Below are positions 56,716 to 64,000 of a stretch of DNA of 64,000 bases, in pieces (within the stretch, counting starts at the first letter, position 1; each line of letters starts with the position of its first letter). The notes beneath the pieces are model-generated. The model made no database searches. It had not been told where the DNA came from and worked only from the letters and a program-made list of their open reading frames with translations. The position numbers and the translations under genes are program-made. The stretch lies in assembly GCA_900550545.1 (NCBI GenBank), contig URSS01000006.1, positions 30,871 through 94,870 on the forward strand. Reading direction: 5' to 3'. This stretch comes from an uncultured Lachnobacterium sp. (GTDB lineage Bacteria > Bacillota > Clostridia > Lachnospirales > Lachnospiraceae).

Positions 56716-57768
56716 ATGGCAAAAAATAAGGCATATTATGAAGAAGTAAATATGAAAAACCAGCTTCGTTTACGCGAAATACTAGATGAACTTCCACCTT
56801 ACTGTAAACAGTTTTTTATTGGAATCGAACCTACCACGGCTTCAAGGACACGTCTTGCATATGCGTATGATCTTAATTGTTTCTTTGAATTTCTGCATGA
56901 AAACAATCCCATTTGCAAAAAAATGAAAATCAAAGAAATACCGATTCATATATTAGAAGAACTGAAGGCAACCGATATCGAAGAATACTTGTCTTATCTC
57001 AAAATCTATGAAAAAGACGGTGTTGCCCATAGCAATGATGAACGAGGCTTAAAAAGAAAACTCTCCTCTCTTCGTTCTTTTTACAAATATTGTTATAAAC
57101 ACGAAATGATTGATAATAATCCTGCTGTCAAAGTGAGTCTTCCAAAAATTCACGATAAGAACATTATCCGGTTGGATGTTGATGAAGTGGCCCAGCTCCT
57201 TGATGAAGTGGAATCTGGCGAGAGTTTGAGTAAAAGGCAACAAATGTATCATGAGCGTACAAAAAAACGCGATTTGGCGCTTTTATCGCTTATGCTTGGC
57301 ACCGGAATTCGTGTCTCCGAATGTGTTGGCCTGAATTTGGATGATATTGATTTTAAAAATAATGGAATTAAAGTTCATCGAAAAGGTGGTGCAGAAGTCG
57401 TTGTATATTTCAGTGATGAAGTATGTGCTGCACTATGTGATTATTTAGAAGAACGACGAGGTATTACTACAGTTGCCGGACATGAAGATGCCGTTTTTTT
57501 ATCTATGCAAAATCGGCGCATTACAGTTCGTGCAGTAGAAAATCTGGTTAAAAAATATTCCAAACTGGTTACCAATATTAAAAATATTACACCTCATAAG
57601 TTAAGAAGTACATATGGCACTTCTCTCTATAAGGCTACTGGGGATATTTATCTGGTGGCAGATGTGCTTGGTCATAAAGATGTAAATACAACGAAAAAAC
57701 ATTACGCCGCTCTCGAAGATGACAGACGGCGTAAAGCAGCAAAATATGTTCACTTAAGAGAGGATTAG
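56716..57768 (+). CDS. Tyrosine recombinase, XerC/D-like
   Basis: A 350-residue integrase-family recombinase with all catalytic residues: R199 (TGIRVSE), K223 (HRKGG), H294 and R297 (HKLR), H320 (GHKD) and Y330 (KHYAAL). The N-terminal SAM-like domain covers about 30-135. No phage, att or cargo genes are near, and the neighbours are housekeeping, so a chromosome-resolution or host Xer role is more likely than a mobile integrase. It overlaps plsC tail-to-tail by 4 nt. Confidence 0.9.
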   Translation: MAKNKAYYEEVNMKNQLRLREILDELPPYCKQFFIGIEPTTASRTRLAYAYDLNCFFEFLHENNPICKKMKIKEIPIHILEELKATDIEEYLSYLKIYEKDGVAHSNDERGLKRKLSSLRSFYKYCYKHEMIDNNPAVKVSLPKIHDKNIIRLDVDEVAQLLDEVESGESLSKRQQMYHERTKKRDLALLSLMLGTGIRVSECVGLNLDDIDFKNNGIKVHRKGGAEVVVYFSDEVCAALCDYLEERRGITTVAGHEDAVFLSMQNRRITVRAVENLVKKYSKLVTNIKNITPHKLRSTYGTSLYKATGDIYLVADVLGHKDVNTTKKHYAALEDDRRRKAAKYVHLRED

Positions 57769-58484
57769 ATTGCAGATACTTCTGCAATCTTTTCTTCTAT
57801 CCGACTTTTTACCAAAGCCGCAATCTCCTGTGTTTTCATATCTTTATATTCCTCATAAGTAATAGGTTCAAGATAATATACATAAGTCGTAATCGGTCCT
57901 ACATGAAAACTGTTGAAAACTTTATAGGAGTCGATCAAAGCAATTGGAACAATTGGGGCTTGGGATTTGAGCGCAATCTTAAAACTTCCTGCTTTAAAAT
58001 CACAGACCTTGTTTTTGTTGTTAAACCTATAACCGCCCTCTGGGAAAAGAATATATTTCTTTCCTTCACCAACTTCTTTGGCGACCTGATTAATAATGGT
58101 GATTCCCTGCCGAGGATTATCCTTTTCTAATCGTTTTGCCTGAACAAGATCACAAAACTCCCTTACAAGTATTGTGTGAGACTTGAATTTATCCATAACA
58201 AAAGAACATGGCTGCTTATGTGTATACATAATTCCCAACACATCATACTTTCCCTGGTGATTTGGACACATCAAATAACCGCCTTTTTTTGGGAGATTTT
58301 CTAAACCGAAAGCTTTCGTCGTAATCTTGCCTGTTTTATTCATCAAATAGATGGTATGATGAACAAGCGCATATCTCTGTTCGACCGTATAACGTTCCGG
58401 ATGATTTGCCCGGTTGCGCATAAGTGGAATAATATATGGGGCTCGATGCAAATTCATAAAAATAACATAAAATAACTTTAACAT
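57765..58484 (-). CDS. plsC: 1-acyl-glycerol-3-phosphate acyltransferase (PlsC family)
   Basis: A 239-residue membrane-associated acyltransferase with H76-QGKY-D81 (the HX4D motif) and FPEGGYR later. An N-terminal hydrophobic stretch anchors it. It makes phosphatidic acid from lysophosphatidate, or acylates a related lipid. Its 3' end overlaps the recombinase gene, and its final codons form that gene's terminator. Confidence 0.9.
   Translation of the reverse strand: MLKLFYVIFMNLHRAPYIIPLMRNRANHPERYTVEQRYALVHHTIYLMNKTGKITTKAFGLENLPKKGGYLMCPNHQGKYDVLGIMYTHKQPCSFVMDKFKSHTILVREFCDLVQAKRLEKDNPRQGITIINQVAKEVGEGKKYILFPEGGYRFNNKNKVCDFKAGSFKIALKSQAPIVPIALIDSYKVFNSFHVGPITTYVYYLEPITYEEYKDMKTQEIAALVKSRIEEKIAEVSAI
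57767..57793 (+). terminator. Recombinase terminator embedded in the plsC coding end
   Basis: AGATTGCAGA (57767-57776) pairs with TCTGCAATCT (57781-57790) over TACT, followed by TTTC. The stem lies wholly within the last codons of plsC on the other strand. Confidence 0.75.
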
Positions 58485-58504
58485 ATAATTTCACTCCTGA
58501 AATT

Positions 58505-58533
58505 ATTATAAAGCAATGCTGTCTTTTTTTCAA
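58505..58533 (-). promoter_or_regulatory. Sigma-A promoter of plsC
   Basis: On the reverse strand, TTGAAA (58533-58528), 17-bp spacer, TATAAT (58510-58505). The leader is about 15 nt and carries CAGGAGTG. Confidence 0.7.
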
Positions 58534-58580
58534 TCATGCCTTTAATTTTAAGCTTCTTATATTACTTATCCCTGATATTA

Positions 58581-58958
58581 TTACTGTTCTGTTTCGGAAT
58601 AATATGGAACGACCAGATACTGACCACTGTGTAATGTGTTTGATTCGCTAATACCATTTACTTCACACACTTCATCAATAAATTCCTGCTCACTCTGATC
58701 TGTTGATGCATATTCCCCTGCAAGTTTCCATAAAGAATCCCCCTGTCTCAACTGGACACTCGTATAATATTTATGAAGCTGCGCCTTCTCTCGGGCACTG
58801 GCAAAAGCACTGATACTGCTTCCTAAAAGGATGCCAAGTGAAACTACAATAATACTTATGACAACAATCAGTCTCTTTTCCATTTGTACCTTCTGAGCTC
58901 TTCTTATAAGACTTTCATTTGCTTTCGAAGATATCTTATCATTATATGTTCTCTTCAT
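58581..58958 (-). CDS. YneA-like LysM protein, SOS-controlled cell-division suppressor candidate
   Basis: A 125-residue protein: one membrane helix (about 30-52, ending ASA) and a LysM domain (about 64-118, YTSVQLRQGDSLWKLAGEYA... LVVPYY). It is divergent from lexA with two LexA operators in the promoter, the same arrangement as Bacillus yneA, which blocks division during the SOS response. ATG 58958 has GGAGGGATA upstream. Confidence 0.85.
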   Translation of the reverse strand: MKRTYNDKISSKANESLIRRAQKVQMEKRLIVVISIIVVSLGILLGSSISAFASAREKAQLHKYYTSVQLRQGDSLWKLAGEYASTDQSEQEFIDEVCEVNGISESNTLHSGQYLVVPYYSETEQ

Positions 58959-58988
58959 AACTTATCCCTCCATAAAATCTCACTGCAA

Positions 58989-59000
58989 GAACAAATGTTC
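58989..59000. promoter_or_regulatory. LexA operator 1 (GAACAAATGTTC)
   Basis: A perfect 12-bp palindrome matching the Gram-positive SOS box GAAC-N4-GTTC. It is just downstream of the predicted yneA-like transcript start. Confidence 0.85.
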
Positions 59001-59015
59001 TTTTACTGTATCCAT

Positions 59016-59044
59016 AATATAATACACGAACATTTGTTTGTCAA
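59016..59044 (-). promoter_or_regulatory. Promoter of the YneA-like gene
   Basis: On the reverse strand, TTGACA (59044-59039), 17-bp spacer, TATATT (59021-59016). LexA operator 2 lies in the spacer and overlaps the -35 edge. Confidence 0.75.
59028..59039. promoter_or_regulatory. LexA operator 2 (GAACATTTGTTT)
   Basis: Matches the SOS box except for the last base (GTTT for GTTC); in context it reads CGAACATTTGTTTG. It occupies the spacer of the divergent promoter. Confidence 0.75.
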
Positions 59045-59074
59045 TAGAAAAAGTGTAATTTTTCGAATATATGT

Positions 59075-59103
59075 TTGCTTTTTATATCAGGGTATGCTAA
59101 ACT
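59075..59103 (+). promoter_or_regulatory. Possible lexA promoter
   Basis: TTGCTT at 59075-59080 and TAAACT at 59098-59103, spacer 17 bp, with a TGC extended -10. It lies about 35 bp beyond operator 2, so LexA would have to act at a distance; a second TATAAT at 59018-59023, between the operators, could be the regulated start instead. Confidence 0.4.
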
Positions 59104-59150
59104 TAATATATAATTTTATTATGAAAACAACTACATTGGAGGTATATAGG

Positions 59151-59768
59151 ATGAGTTATGGTCGTATTACAGACAAGCAAAGAGAAATCCTTGAATATAT
59201 TAAGAAAGAAATTTTAAACAGAGGGTATCCTCCTACGGTTCGTGATATCTGTGAAGCAGTGAATCTTAAATCTACTTCTTCTGTTCATTCCCATTTGGAG
59301 ACATTGGAGAAAAACGGATACATAAGACGTGACCCTACCAAACCACGTGCAATTGAAATTGTAGATGATAATTTCAATCTTACACGACGCGAGTTTGCAA
59401 ATGTGCCTCTGATTGGACAGGTCGCTGCAGGCCAGCCGCTCCTAGCAGTCGAAAATATAGAATCATACTTTCCAATTCCTACAGAATTCATGCCGAACGC
59501 TGAATCCTTTATGTTGAAAGTAAAAGGAGAAAGCATGATCAATGCTGGTATCTTTGACGGTGATAATATCCTTGTTGAAAAGTGTGACAATGTCCACAAT
59601 GGTGATATTGTTGTTGCTTTGATTGATGATTCTGCAACAGTAAAGACTTTCTATAAAGAAGACGGACACATTCGTCTGCAACCGGAAAATGATACAATGG
59701 ATCCGATTATTGTTCCAGACTGTAAAATTGTCGGTAAAGTATTCGGTGTCTTCCGTTTTTGGAAATAA
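59151..59768 (+). CDS. lexA: SOS repressor LexA
   Basis: A 205-residue self-cleaving repressor. A winged helix (about 1-68) is followed by the cleavage site A93-G94, nucleophile S128 (GESM) and K165 (ATVKTFY). ATG 59151 follows GGAGG at 59138-59142; the upstream frame is non-conserved. It sits next to its target yneA-like gene. Confidence 0.96.
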   Translation: MSYGRITDKQREILEYIKKEILNRGYPPTVRDICEAVNLKSTSSVHSHLETLEKNGYIRRDPTKPRAIEIVDDNFNLTRREFANVPLIGQVAAGQPLLAVENIESYFPIPTEFMPNAESFMLKVKGESMINAGIFDGDNILVEKCDNVHNGDIVVALIDDSATVKTFYKEDGHIRLQPENDTMDPIIVPDCKIVGKVFGVFRFWK

Positions 59769-59776
59769 GCCATAAT

Positions 59777-59821
59777 AAAAAGGATTGCAAAATGAGGTTT
59801 CTCAAGTTGCAATCCTTTTTT
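59777..59821. terminator. Bidirectional terminator between lexA and rsfS
   Basis: AAAAAGGATTGCAA (59777-59790) pairs with TTGCAATCCTTTTT (59807-59820); an inner GAG/CTC adds to the loop. Both flanks are A- or T-rich. Confidence 0.9.
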
Positions 59822-59832
59822 GTCCTGAATAT

Positions 59833-60171
59833 TTAAAGTTCAATTACTTTTCCATCTTTCCAGATTCTCTCCAGATCATAGAATAAACGATCCTCTTTTG
59901 AGAATAAATGGACAATAATATCCTGATAGTCCATTAAAATCCAGGTAGACTGGTTATTTCCCTCAATCTGCTTTGCATGCAGGCCTGCTTTGTACATCGC
60001 CTCATCAACAGCATCCTGCATTGCAGTCAACTGATTCTGATTCGTACCATTTGCAATAATAAAATAATCTGCAATCGAAGAAACACCTGTAATATCAATT
60101 ACGGTAATATCTTCTGCCTTTTTATCTTCTAATGCAGCAACTGCAGTCTTAACAATATCTAATGTTTCCAT
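59833..60171 (-). CDS. rsfS: Ribosomal silencing factor RsfS
   Basis: A 112-residue protein (Iojap/RsfS) that binds L14 and blocks subunit joining in starvation. VIDITGVSSIADYFIIANGTNQNQLTAMQDAVDE and STWILMDYQDIIVHLFSKEDRLFYDLERIW are conserved family blocks. It overlaps yqeK by 13 nt and ends the reverse-strand operon. Confidence 0.95.
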   Translation of the reverse strand: METLDIVKTAVAALEDKKAEDITVIDITGVSSIADYFIIANGTNQNQLTAMQDAVDEAMYKAGLHAKQIEGNNQSTWILMDYQDIIVHLFSKEDRLFYDLERIWKDGKVIEL

Positions 60172-60746
60172 GGCTGCTCCTTCCCATATGGTTTATAAAA
60201 TTCATACGTCAGCTGTGTCGTTGGATCAACAGAACCTTTTCGTCCACTGAGATAATGTAGAGTATCATAAAGAATCTCAGCTACCCCCTGATTCAGATCT
60301 GCAAATGCAATCTGTCGGATTTCTGCCAGATGAGGGGCTTCTTTTCGTAATGGTTCAATGTAGTCTGCAATATAGACAATTTTATCGAGCATGTTCATAT
60401 CCGGCTCACCCGTCGTATGAACTTTTATGGCATGCAAAATCTCCGGATCATGGATATCATATTTTTCTTCTGCGAGAGCCATTCCTGCCTTCGCATGTAA
60501 TAATCCCGGATTTTCCATTTCGACTTTCGAAATCAGAATATCATGCCGTTCACACAATGCAATCTTTTCTTCTGTCGAATAGCATTTTGCGCAGTCATGT
60601 AAAAGTCCCGCAAGCATGGCTTTTTCAACATCATAATTGTTCGCCATCGCAAGACATCCCGCAGTATACATAACTCCTTTTGTATGCTCATAACGATATT
60701 TGTCTAAATCTTTTTTTAATTTTTTTCGAATTTCCTGCATTTCCAT
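60159..60746 (-). CDS. YqeK-type HD phosphohydrolase
   Basis: A 195-residue HD-domain protein: YEHTKGVMYTAGCLAMAN with the first His, then LLHDCAK with the HD pair, and further His/Asp ligands later. YqeK proteins hydrolyse diadenosine tetraphosphate symmetrically. ATG 60746 follows GGAG by 8 nt; an upstream extension would run into nadD. It lies between nadD and rsfS, the standard order. Confidence 0.93.
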   Translation of the reverse strand: MEMQEIRKKLKKDLDKYRYEHTKGVMYTAGCLAMANNYDVEKAMLAGLLHDCAKCYSTEEKIALCERHDILISKVEMENPGLLHAKAGMALAEEKYDIHDPEILHAIKVHTTGEPDMNMLDKIVYIADYIEPLRKEAPHLAEIRQIAFADLNQGVAEILYDTLHYLSGRKGSVDPTTQLTYEFYKPYGKEQPWKH

Positions 60747-60760
60747 TTTTGTTACTCCAA

Positions 60761-61363
60761 TCAAACCGTATATAATTTTTTGTCTCGGATATAAGTAAGG
60801 ACACCATTGGGGAAATCTCTCTCCAGTGGTTTTCCCTCTGCAAGACTTTGTCTGATTGCGGTAGATGAAATCGGATATTCCGGACATGGAATCAACCGGA
60901 TATCGCATGCGAAAAGCTCTTTTAACCGGTCAATCTTTGCGTTTAACACTTCCGGTTCGAACGGATAACGTGGCACTACCAGAATAACTGCTAATGCTGT
61001 AATAATCTCCGGATGTTTCCAGGTCTCAAGATAATCCAGAGAATCACCGCCCATGATAAAATAAAACTCATTTTCCGGATATTGTTCCACCAGTTTTTCT
61101 AATGTCCGGTAAGTATAACTTCTCTCCGGACAATCCAATTCCATACGGCTGACATATAATTTGTTGTCGGTCTTTGTTGCAATCTGACACATTTCATAGC
61201 GGTATTCTCCAGATGTCATTTTGTCCTCATCTTTATTCGGTGAATGTCCAGCTGGAATCAACCACACCTGATCCAGATCAAAGGTCTGGTAGGCGCTTAT
61301 TGCCATATGAATATGCCCATTGTGAATAGGATCAAATGATCCACCTAAAATTCCTACCTTCAT
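60761..61363 (-). CDS. nadD: Nicotinate-nucleotide adenylyltransferase
   Basis: A 200-residue enzyme making deamido-NAD from nicotinate mononucleotide and ATP. GGSFDPIHNGHI is the nucleotide motif at the N-terminus and SSTAIR the ISSTxxR motif near the end. It is 14 bp ahead of yqeK. Confidence 0.96.
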   Translation of the reverse strand: MKVGILGGSFDPIHNGHIHMAISAYQTFDLDQVWLIPAGHSPNKDEDKMTSGEYRYEMCQIATKTDNKLYVSRMELDCPERSYTYRTLEKLVEQYPENEFYFIMGGDSLDYLETWKHPEIITALAVILVVPRYPFEPEVLNAKIDRLKELFACDIRLIPCPEYPISSTAIRQSLAEGKPLERDFPNGVLTYIRDKKLYTV

Positions 61364-61367
61364 AATC

Positions 61368-61658
61368 TTACTGAGGTAATTTAATCTTTGGGTTTTTCTT
61401 TGCTTCGCGATAGAAAATCATTTTCTTTCCAATCACTTTTACAACAGTAGAATGGGTTCTTTCCCCAATCACACTTGCAATTTCCTTTGGATCATCAATA
61501 CAATTCTTCAAAACAGACACTTTGATCAATTCTCTCTTTTCGAGCGCTGCATCCAAAGCTTCGATAATTTCCGGCGTTAAAGATGCCTTCCCAATCTGAA
61601 AAATCGGATCCATTGTACTTGCAAGACTTCCAAGATATGCGCGTTGCTTGCTGTTCAT
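61368..61658 (-). CDS. CRM-domain RNA-binding protein YhbY
   Basis: A 96-residue CRM domain protein (MNSKQRAYLGSLASTMDPIFQIGKASLTPEIIEALDAALEKRELIKVSVLKN), the YhbY family that associates with pre-50S ribosomes. It precedes nadD by 4 bp and follows obgE. Confidence 0.95.
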   Translation of the reverse strand: MNSKQRAYLGSLASTMDPIFQIGKASLTPEIIEALDAALEKRELIKVSVLKNCIDDPKEIASVIGERTHSTVVKVIGKKMIFYREAKKNPKIKLPQ

Positions 61659-61669
61659 AGATTCTCCTC

Positions 61670-63003
<1,334 letters not shown>

Positions 63004-63005
63004 AC

Positions 63006-63037
63006 ACAAAAAACCCCGGCTAAAAAGTCGGGGTTTT
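63006..63037 (-). terminator. Terminator/attenuator between rpmA and obgE
   Basis: On the reverse strand a stem AAAACCCCGAC/GCCGGGGTTTT with one G-U-type pair, loop TTTTTA, followed by TT. Strong; some readthrough is probably needed for obgE. Confidence 0.9.
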
Positions 63038-63041
63038 CTAA

Positions 63042-63329
63042 CTACTCGTTGTCTACTGGATATACAGAAGCCTGCTTCTTATCTCTTCCTACTCTCTCGA
63101 AACGAAGAACACCATCTACTTTAGCAAATAATGTGTCGTCTCCACCGATACCAACATTCACACCTGGATGAATTCTTGTACCACGCTGTCTATAGAGAAT
63201 ATTGCCAGCCTTTACGAACTGTCCGTCTGCTCTCTTTGCTCCTAATCTCTTGGACTCGGAATCACGGCCGTTCTTTGTAGAACCAACTCCCTTTTTATGA
63301 GCAAAAAACTGAAGGTTCATATTCAACAT
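63042..63329 (-). CDS. rpmA: Ribosomal protein bL27 with a cleaved N-terminal extension
   Basis: A 95-residue bL27. The Firmicute extension [10 protein letters not shown] precedes [20 protein letters not shown]; Prp cleaves after FFA to expose the mature end that enters the peptidyl-transferase centre. AAGGAGGTG supports ATG 63329. Adjacent to its protease gene. Confidence 0.97.
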   Translation of the reverse strand: MLNMNLQFFAHKKGVGSTKNGRDSESKRLGAKRADGQFVKAGNILYRQRGTRIHPGVNVGIGGDDTLFAKVDGVLRFERVGRDKKQASVYPVDNE

Positions 63330-63332
63330 GTC

Positions 63333-63659
63333 TTACACCTCCTTGAAATCAAGAATGATAAACTCATTCCCATAGTCATTTTGTATTCCTTGTAAGCCCA
63401 GAACCATGGAACGAAGCAAAAGCAAGGCATCATGTCCTGCCTCTTTCTCCAGTTCAAAATCAATCAGGCCACTTTCTTCTTCGGTATCAATCCGATACAC
63501 AGAATCTGTAAACGTATCAATTGCATTGATCGTATTAATGACAAGCGCCGAAACACCCGCACATATAATATCGCTTCCAGCATCCGCATATCCGGAATGT
63601 CCAAGACATCGAAATCCTGTTATCTGATCATGATTCTGAAAAATCGTTATAGTAATCAT
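63333..63659 (-). CDS. prp: Ribosomal-processing cysteine protease Prp
   Basis: A 108-residue protease that removes the bL27 extension. The catalytic His and Cys are H21 (LGHSGYADAG) and C33 (IICAGVSAL), matching the Staphylococcus enzyme. It lies between rplU and rpmA, 3 bp before the latter. Confidence 0.95.
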   Translation of the reverse strand: MITITIFQNHDQITGFRCLGHSGYADAGSDIICAGVSALVINTINAIDTFTDSVYRIDTEEESGLIDFELEKEAGHDALLLLRSMVLGLQGIQNDYGNEFIILDFKEV

Positions 63660-63676
63660 ATAACAATTCCTATCGA

Positions 63677-63985
63677 TTATCCATTAATCTTTTCAATCTT
63701 AACCTGGGTGAACGCCTGTCTGTGACCGTTCTTCTTGTGATAACCGGTTTTTCTCTTGTACTTGTAAACGATTACTTTCTTTGCTCTGCCTTCTTTAATA
63801 ACAGAAGCCTCAACAGTTGCTCCGGCTACAGTTGGATTTCCAACCTTCATGTCATCTCCGGATACTGCTAATACCTGATCAAAAGTAACCTTCTCACCAG
63901 CATCAACTCCAAGCTTTTCAATGGTAATGATATCGCCTTCGGATACTTTGTACTGTTTACCACCTGTTGCTATAATTGCGTACAT
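63677..63985 (-). CDS. rplU: Ribosomal protein bL21
   Basis: A 102-residue bL21 ([18 protein letters not shown]...), complete, with TAGGAGGTG before its ATG at 63985. It opens the operon; any L21 leader RNA would lie to the right, outside the window. Confidence 0.97.
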   Translation of the reverse strand: MYAIIATGGKQYKVSEGDIITIEKLGVDAGEKVTFDQVLAVSGDDMKVGNPTVAGATVEASVIKEGRAKKVIVYKYKRKTGYHKKNGHRQAFTQVKIEKING

Positions 63986-64000
63986 ATGGCACCTCCTATT

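Noticed and set aside
56716..57768. Prophage or integrative element marked by the tyrosine recombinase
   Set aside because: No phage, conjugation or cargo genes, no att repeats and no tRNA next to it; all neighbours are housekeeping.

Overview
The window is an ordinary chromosomal stretch from an anaerobic, low-to-mid GC, spore-forming Firmicute, most likely a gut Lachnospiraceae (Roseburia / Eubacterium rectale / Blautia type). The evidence is Rex redox control, a Re-citrate-synthase-like gene beside NADP-isocitrate dehydrogenase, fhs-folD, bacterial glycogen synthase, yqfCD and SpoIIIE/TepA, Mre/Min/RodA and SepF/YlmH clusters, and frequent TTG/GTG starts behind strong Shine-Dalgarno sites. 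No phage, insertion sequence, CRISPR array, rRNA or tRNA was found.

Layout. 1-3.5 kb: a carbon/glutamate module (candidate Re-citrate synthase, GntR regulator, isocitrate dehydrogenase) behind a promoter with two perfect palindromes. 3.5-12 kb: rex, a coiled-coil protein, nnr, alr, a solitary mazF, a CBS protein, yebC and glgA. 11.4-18.7 kb: tepA-spoIIIE, fhs-folD and a zinc-ribbon/TPR protein, then xpt in reverse. 19.5-25.4 kb: rlmH, yqfC-yqfD-phoH-(degenerate HD protein)-ybeY and a YerB-like lipoprotein. 25.4-30.5 kb: a SpoVB/MATE flippase, a small membrane protein whose start codon sits in a perfect 17-bp hairpin loop, and two flavoproteins. 30.5-37.3 kb: mutS-mutL-miaA and a methionine gamma-lyase-like gene. 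37.4-47 kb: radC-mreB-mreC-mreD-PBP2-minD-minE-rodA-mgsA and a D,D-carboxypeptidase. 47-53.6 kb: a P-loop protein, a DUF378 protein, the HlyD-like/yggS/sepF/ylmH/lspA/rluD series and a cytidylate-kinase-like gene. 53.6-54 kb: a 320-bp gene-free gap with a nested palindromic element. 54-59 kb: dtd, a serine hydrolase, ttcA, a Xer recombinase, plsC, and an SOS pair (YneA-like LysM protein divergent from lexA with two LexA operators). 59.8-64 kb, reverse strand: the rplU-prp-rpmA-obgE-yhbY-nadD-yqeK-rsfS ribosome-assembly/NAD cluster.

How it fits together. Most genes are housekeeping: envelope elongation and division (Mre, PBP2, RodA, Min, SepF, LspA), one-carbon metabolism, mismatch repair and SOS, and translation factors. 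The departures from the usual pattern are a Min system with no adjacent minC and with trimmed MinD and MinE ends, a PBP2 with a large helical insertion, an HD-domain protein that has lost most metal ligands, a mazF without mazE, and three striking inverted-repeat structures. I did not find a convincing new multi-gene system; the best leads are the 53.7-kb palindromic element, the 27.2-kb hairpin and the operator architecture at the left edge.
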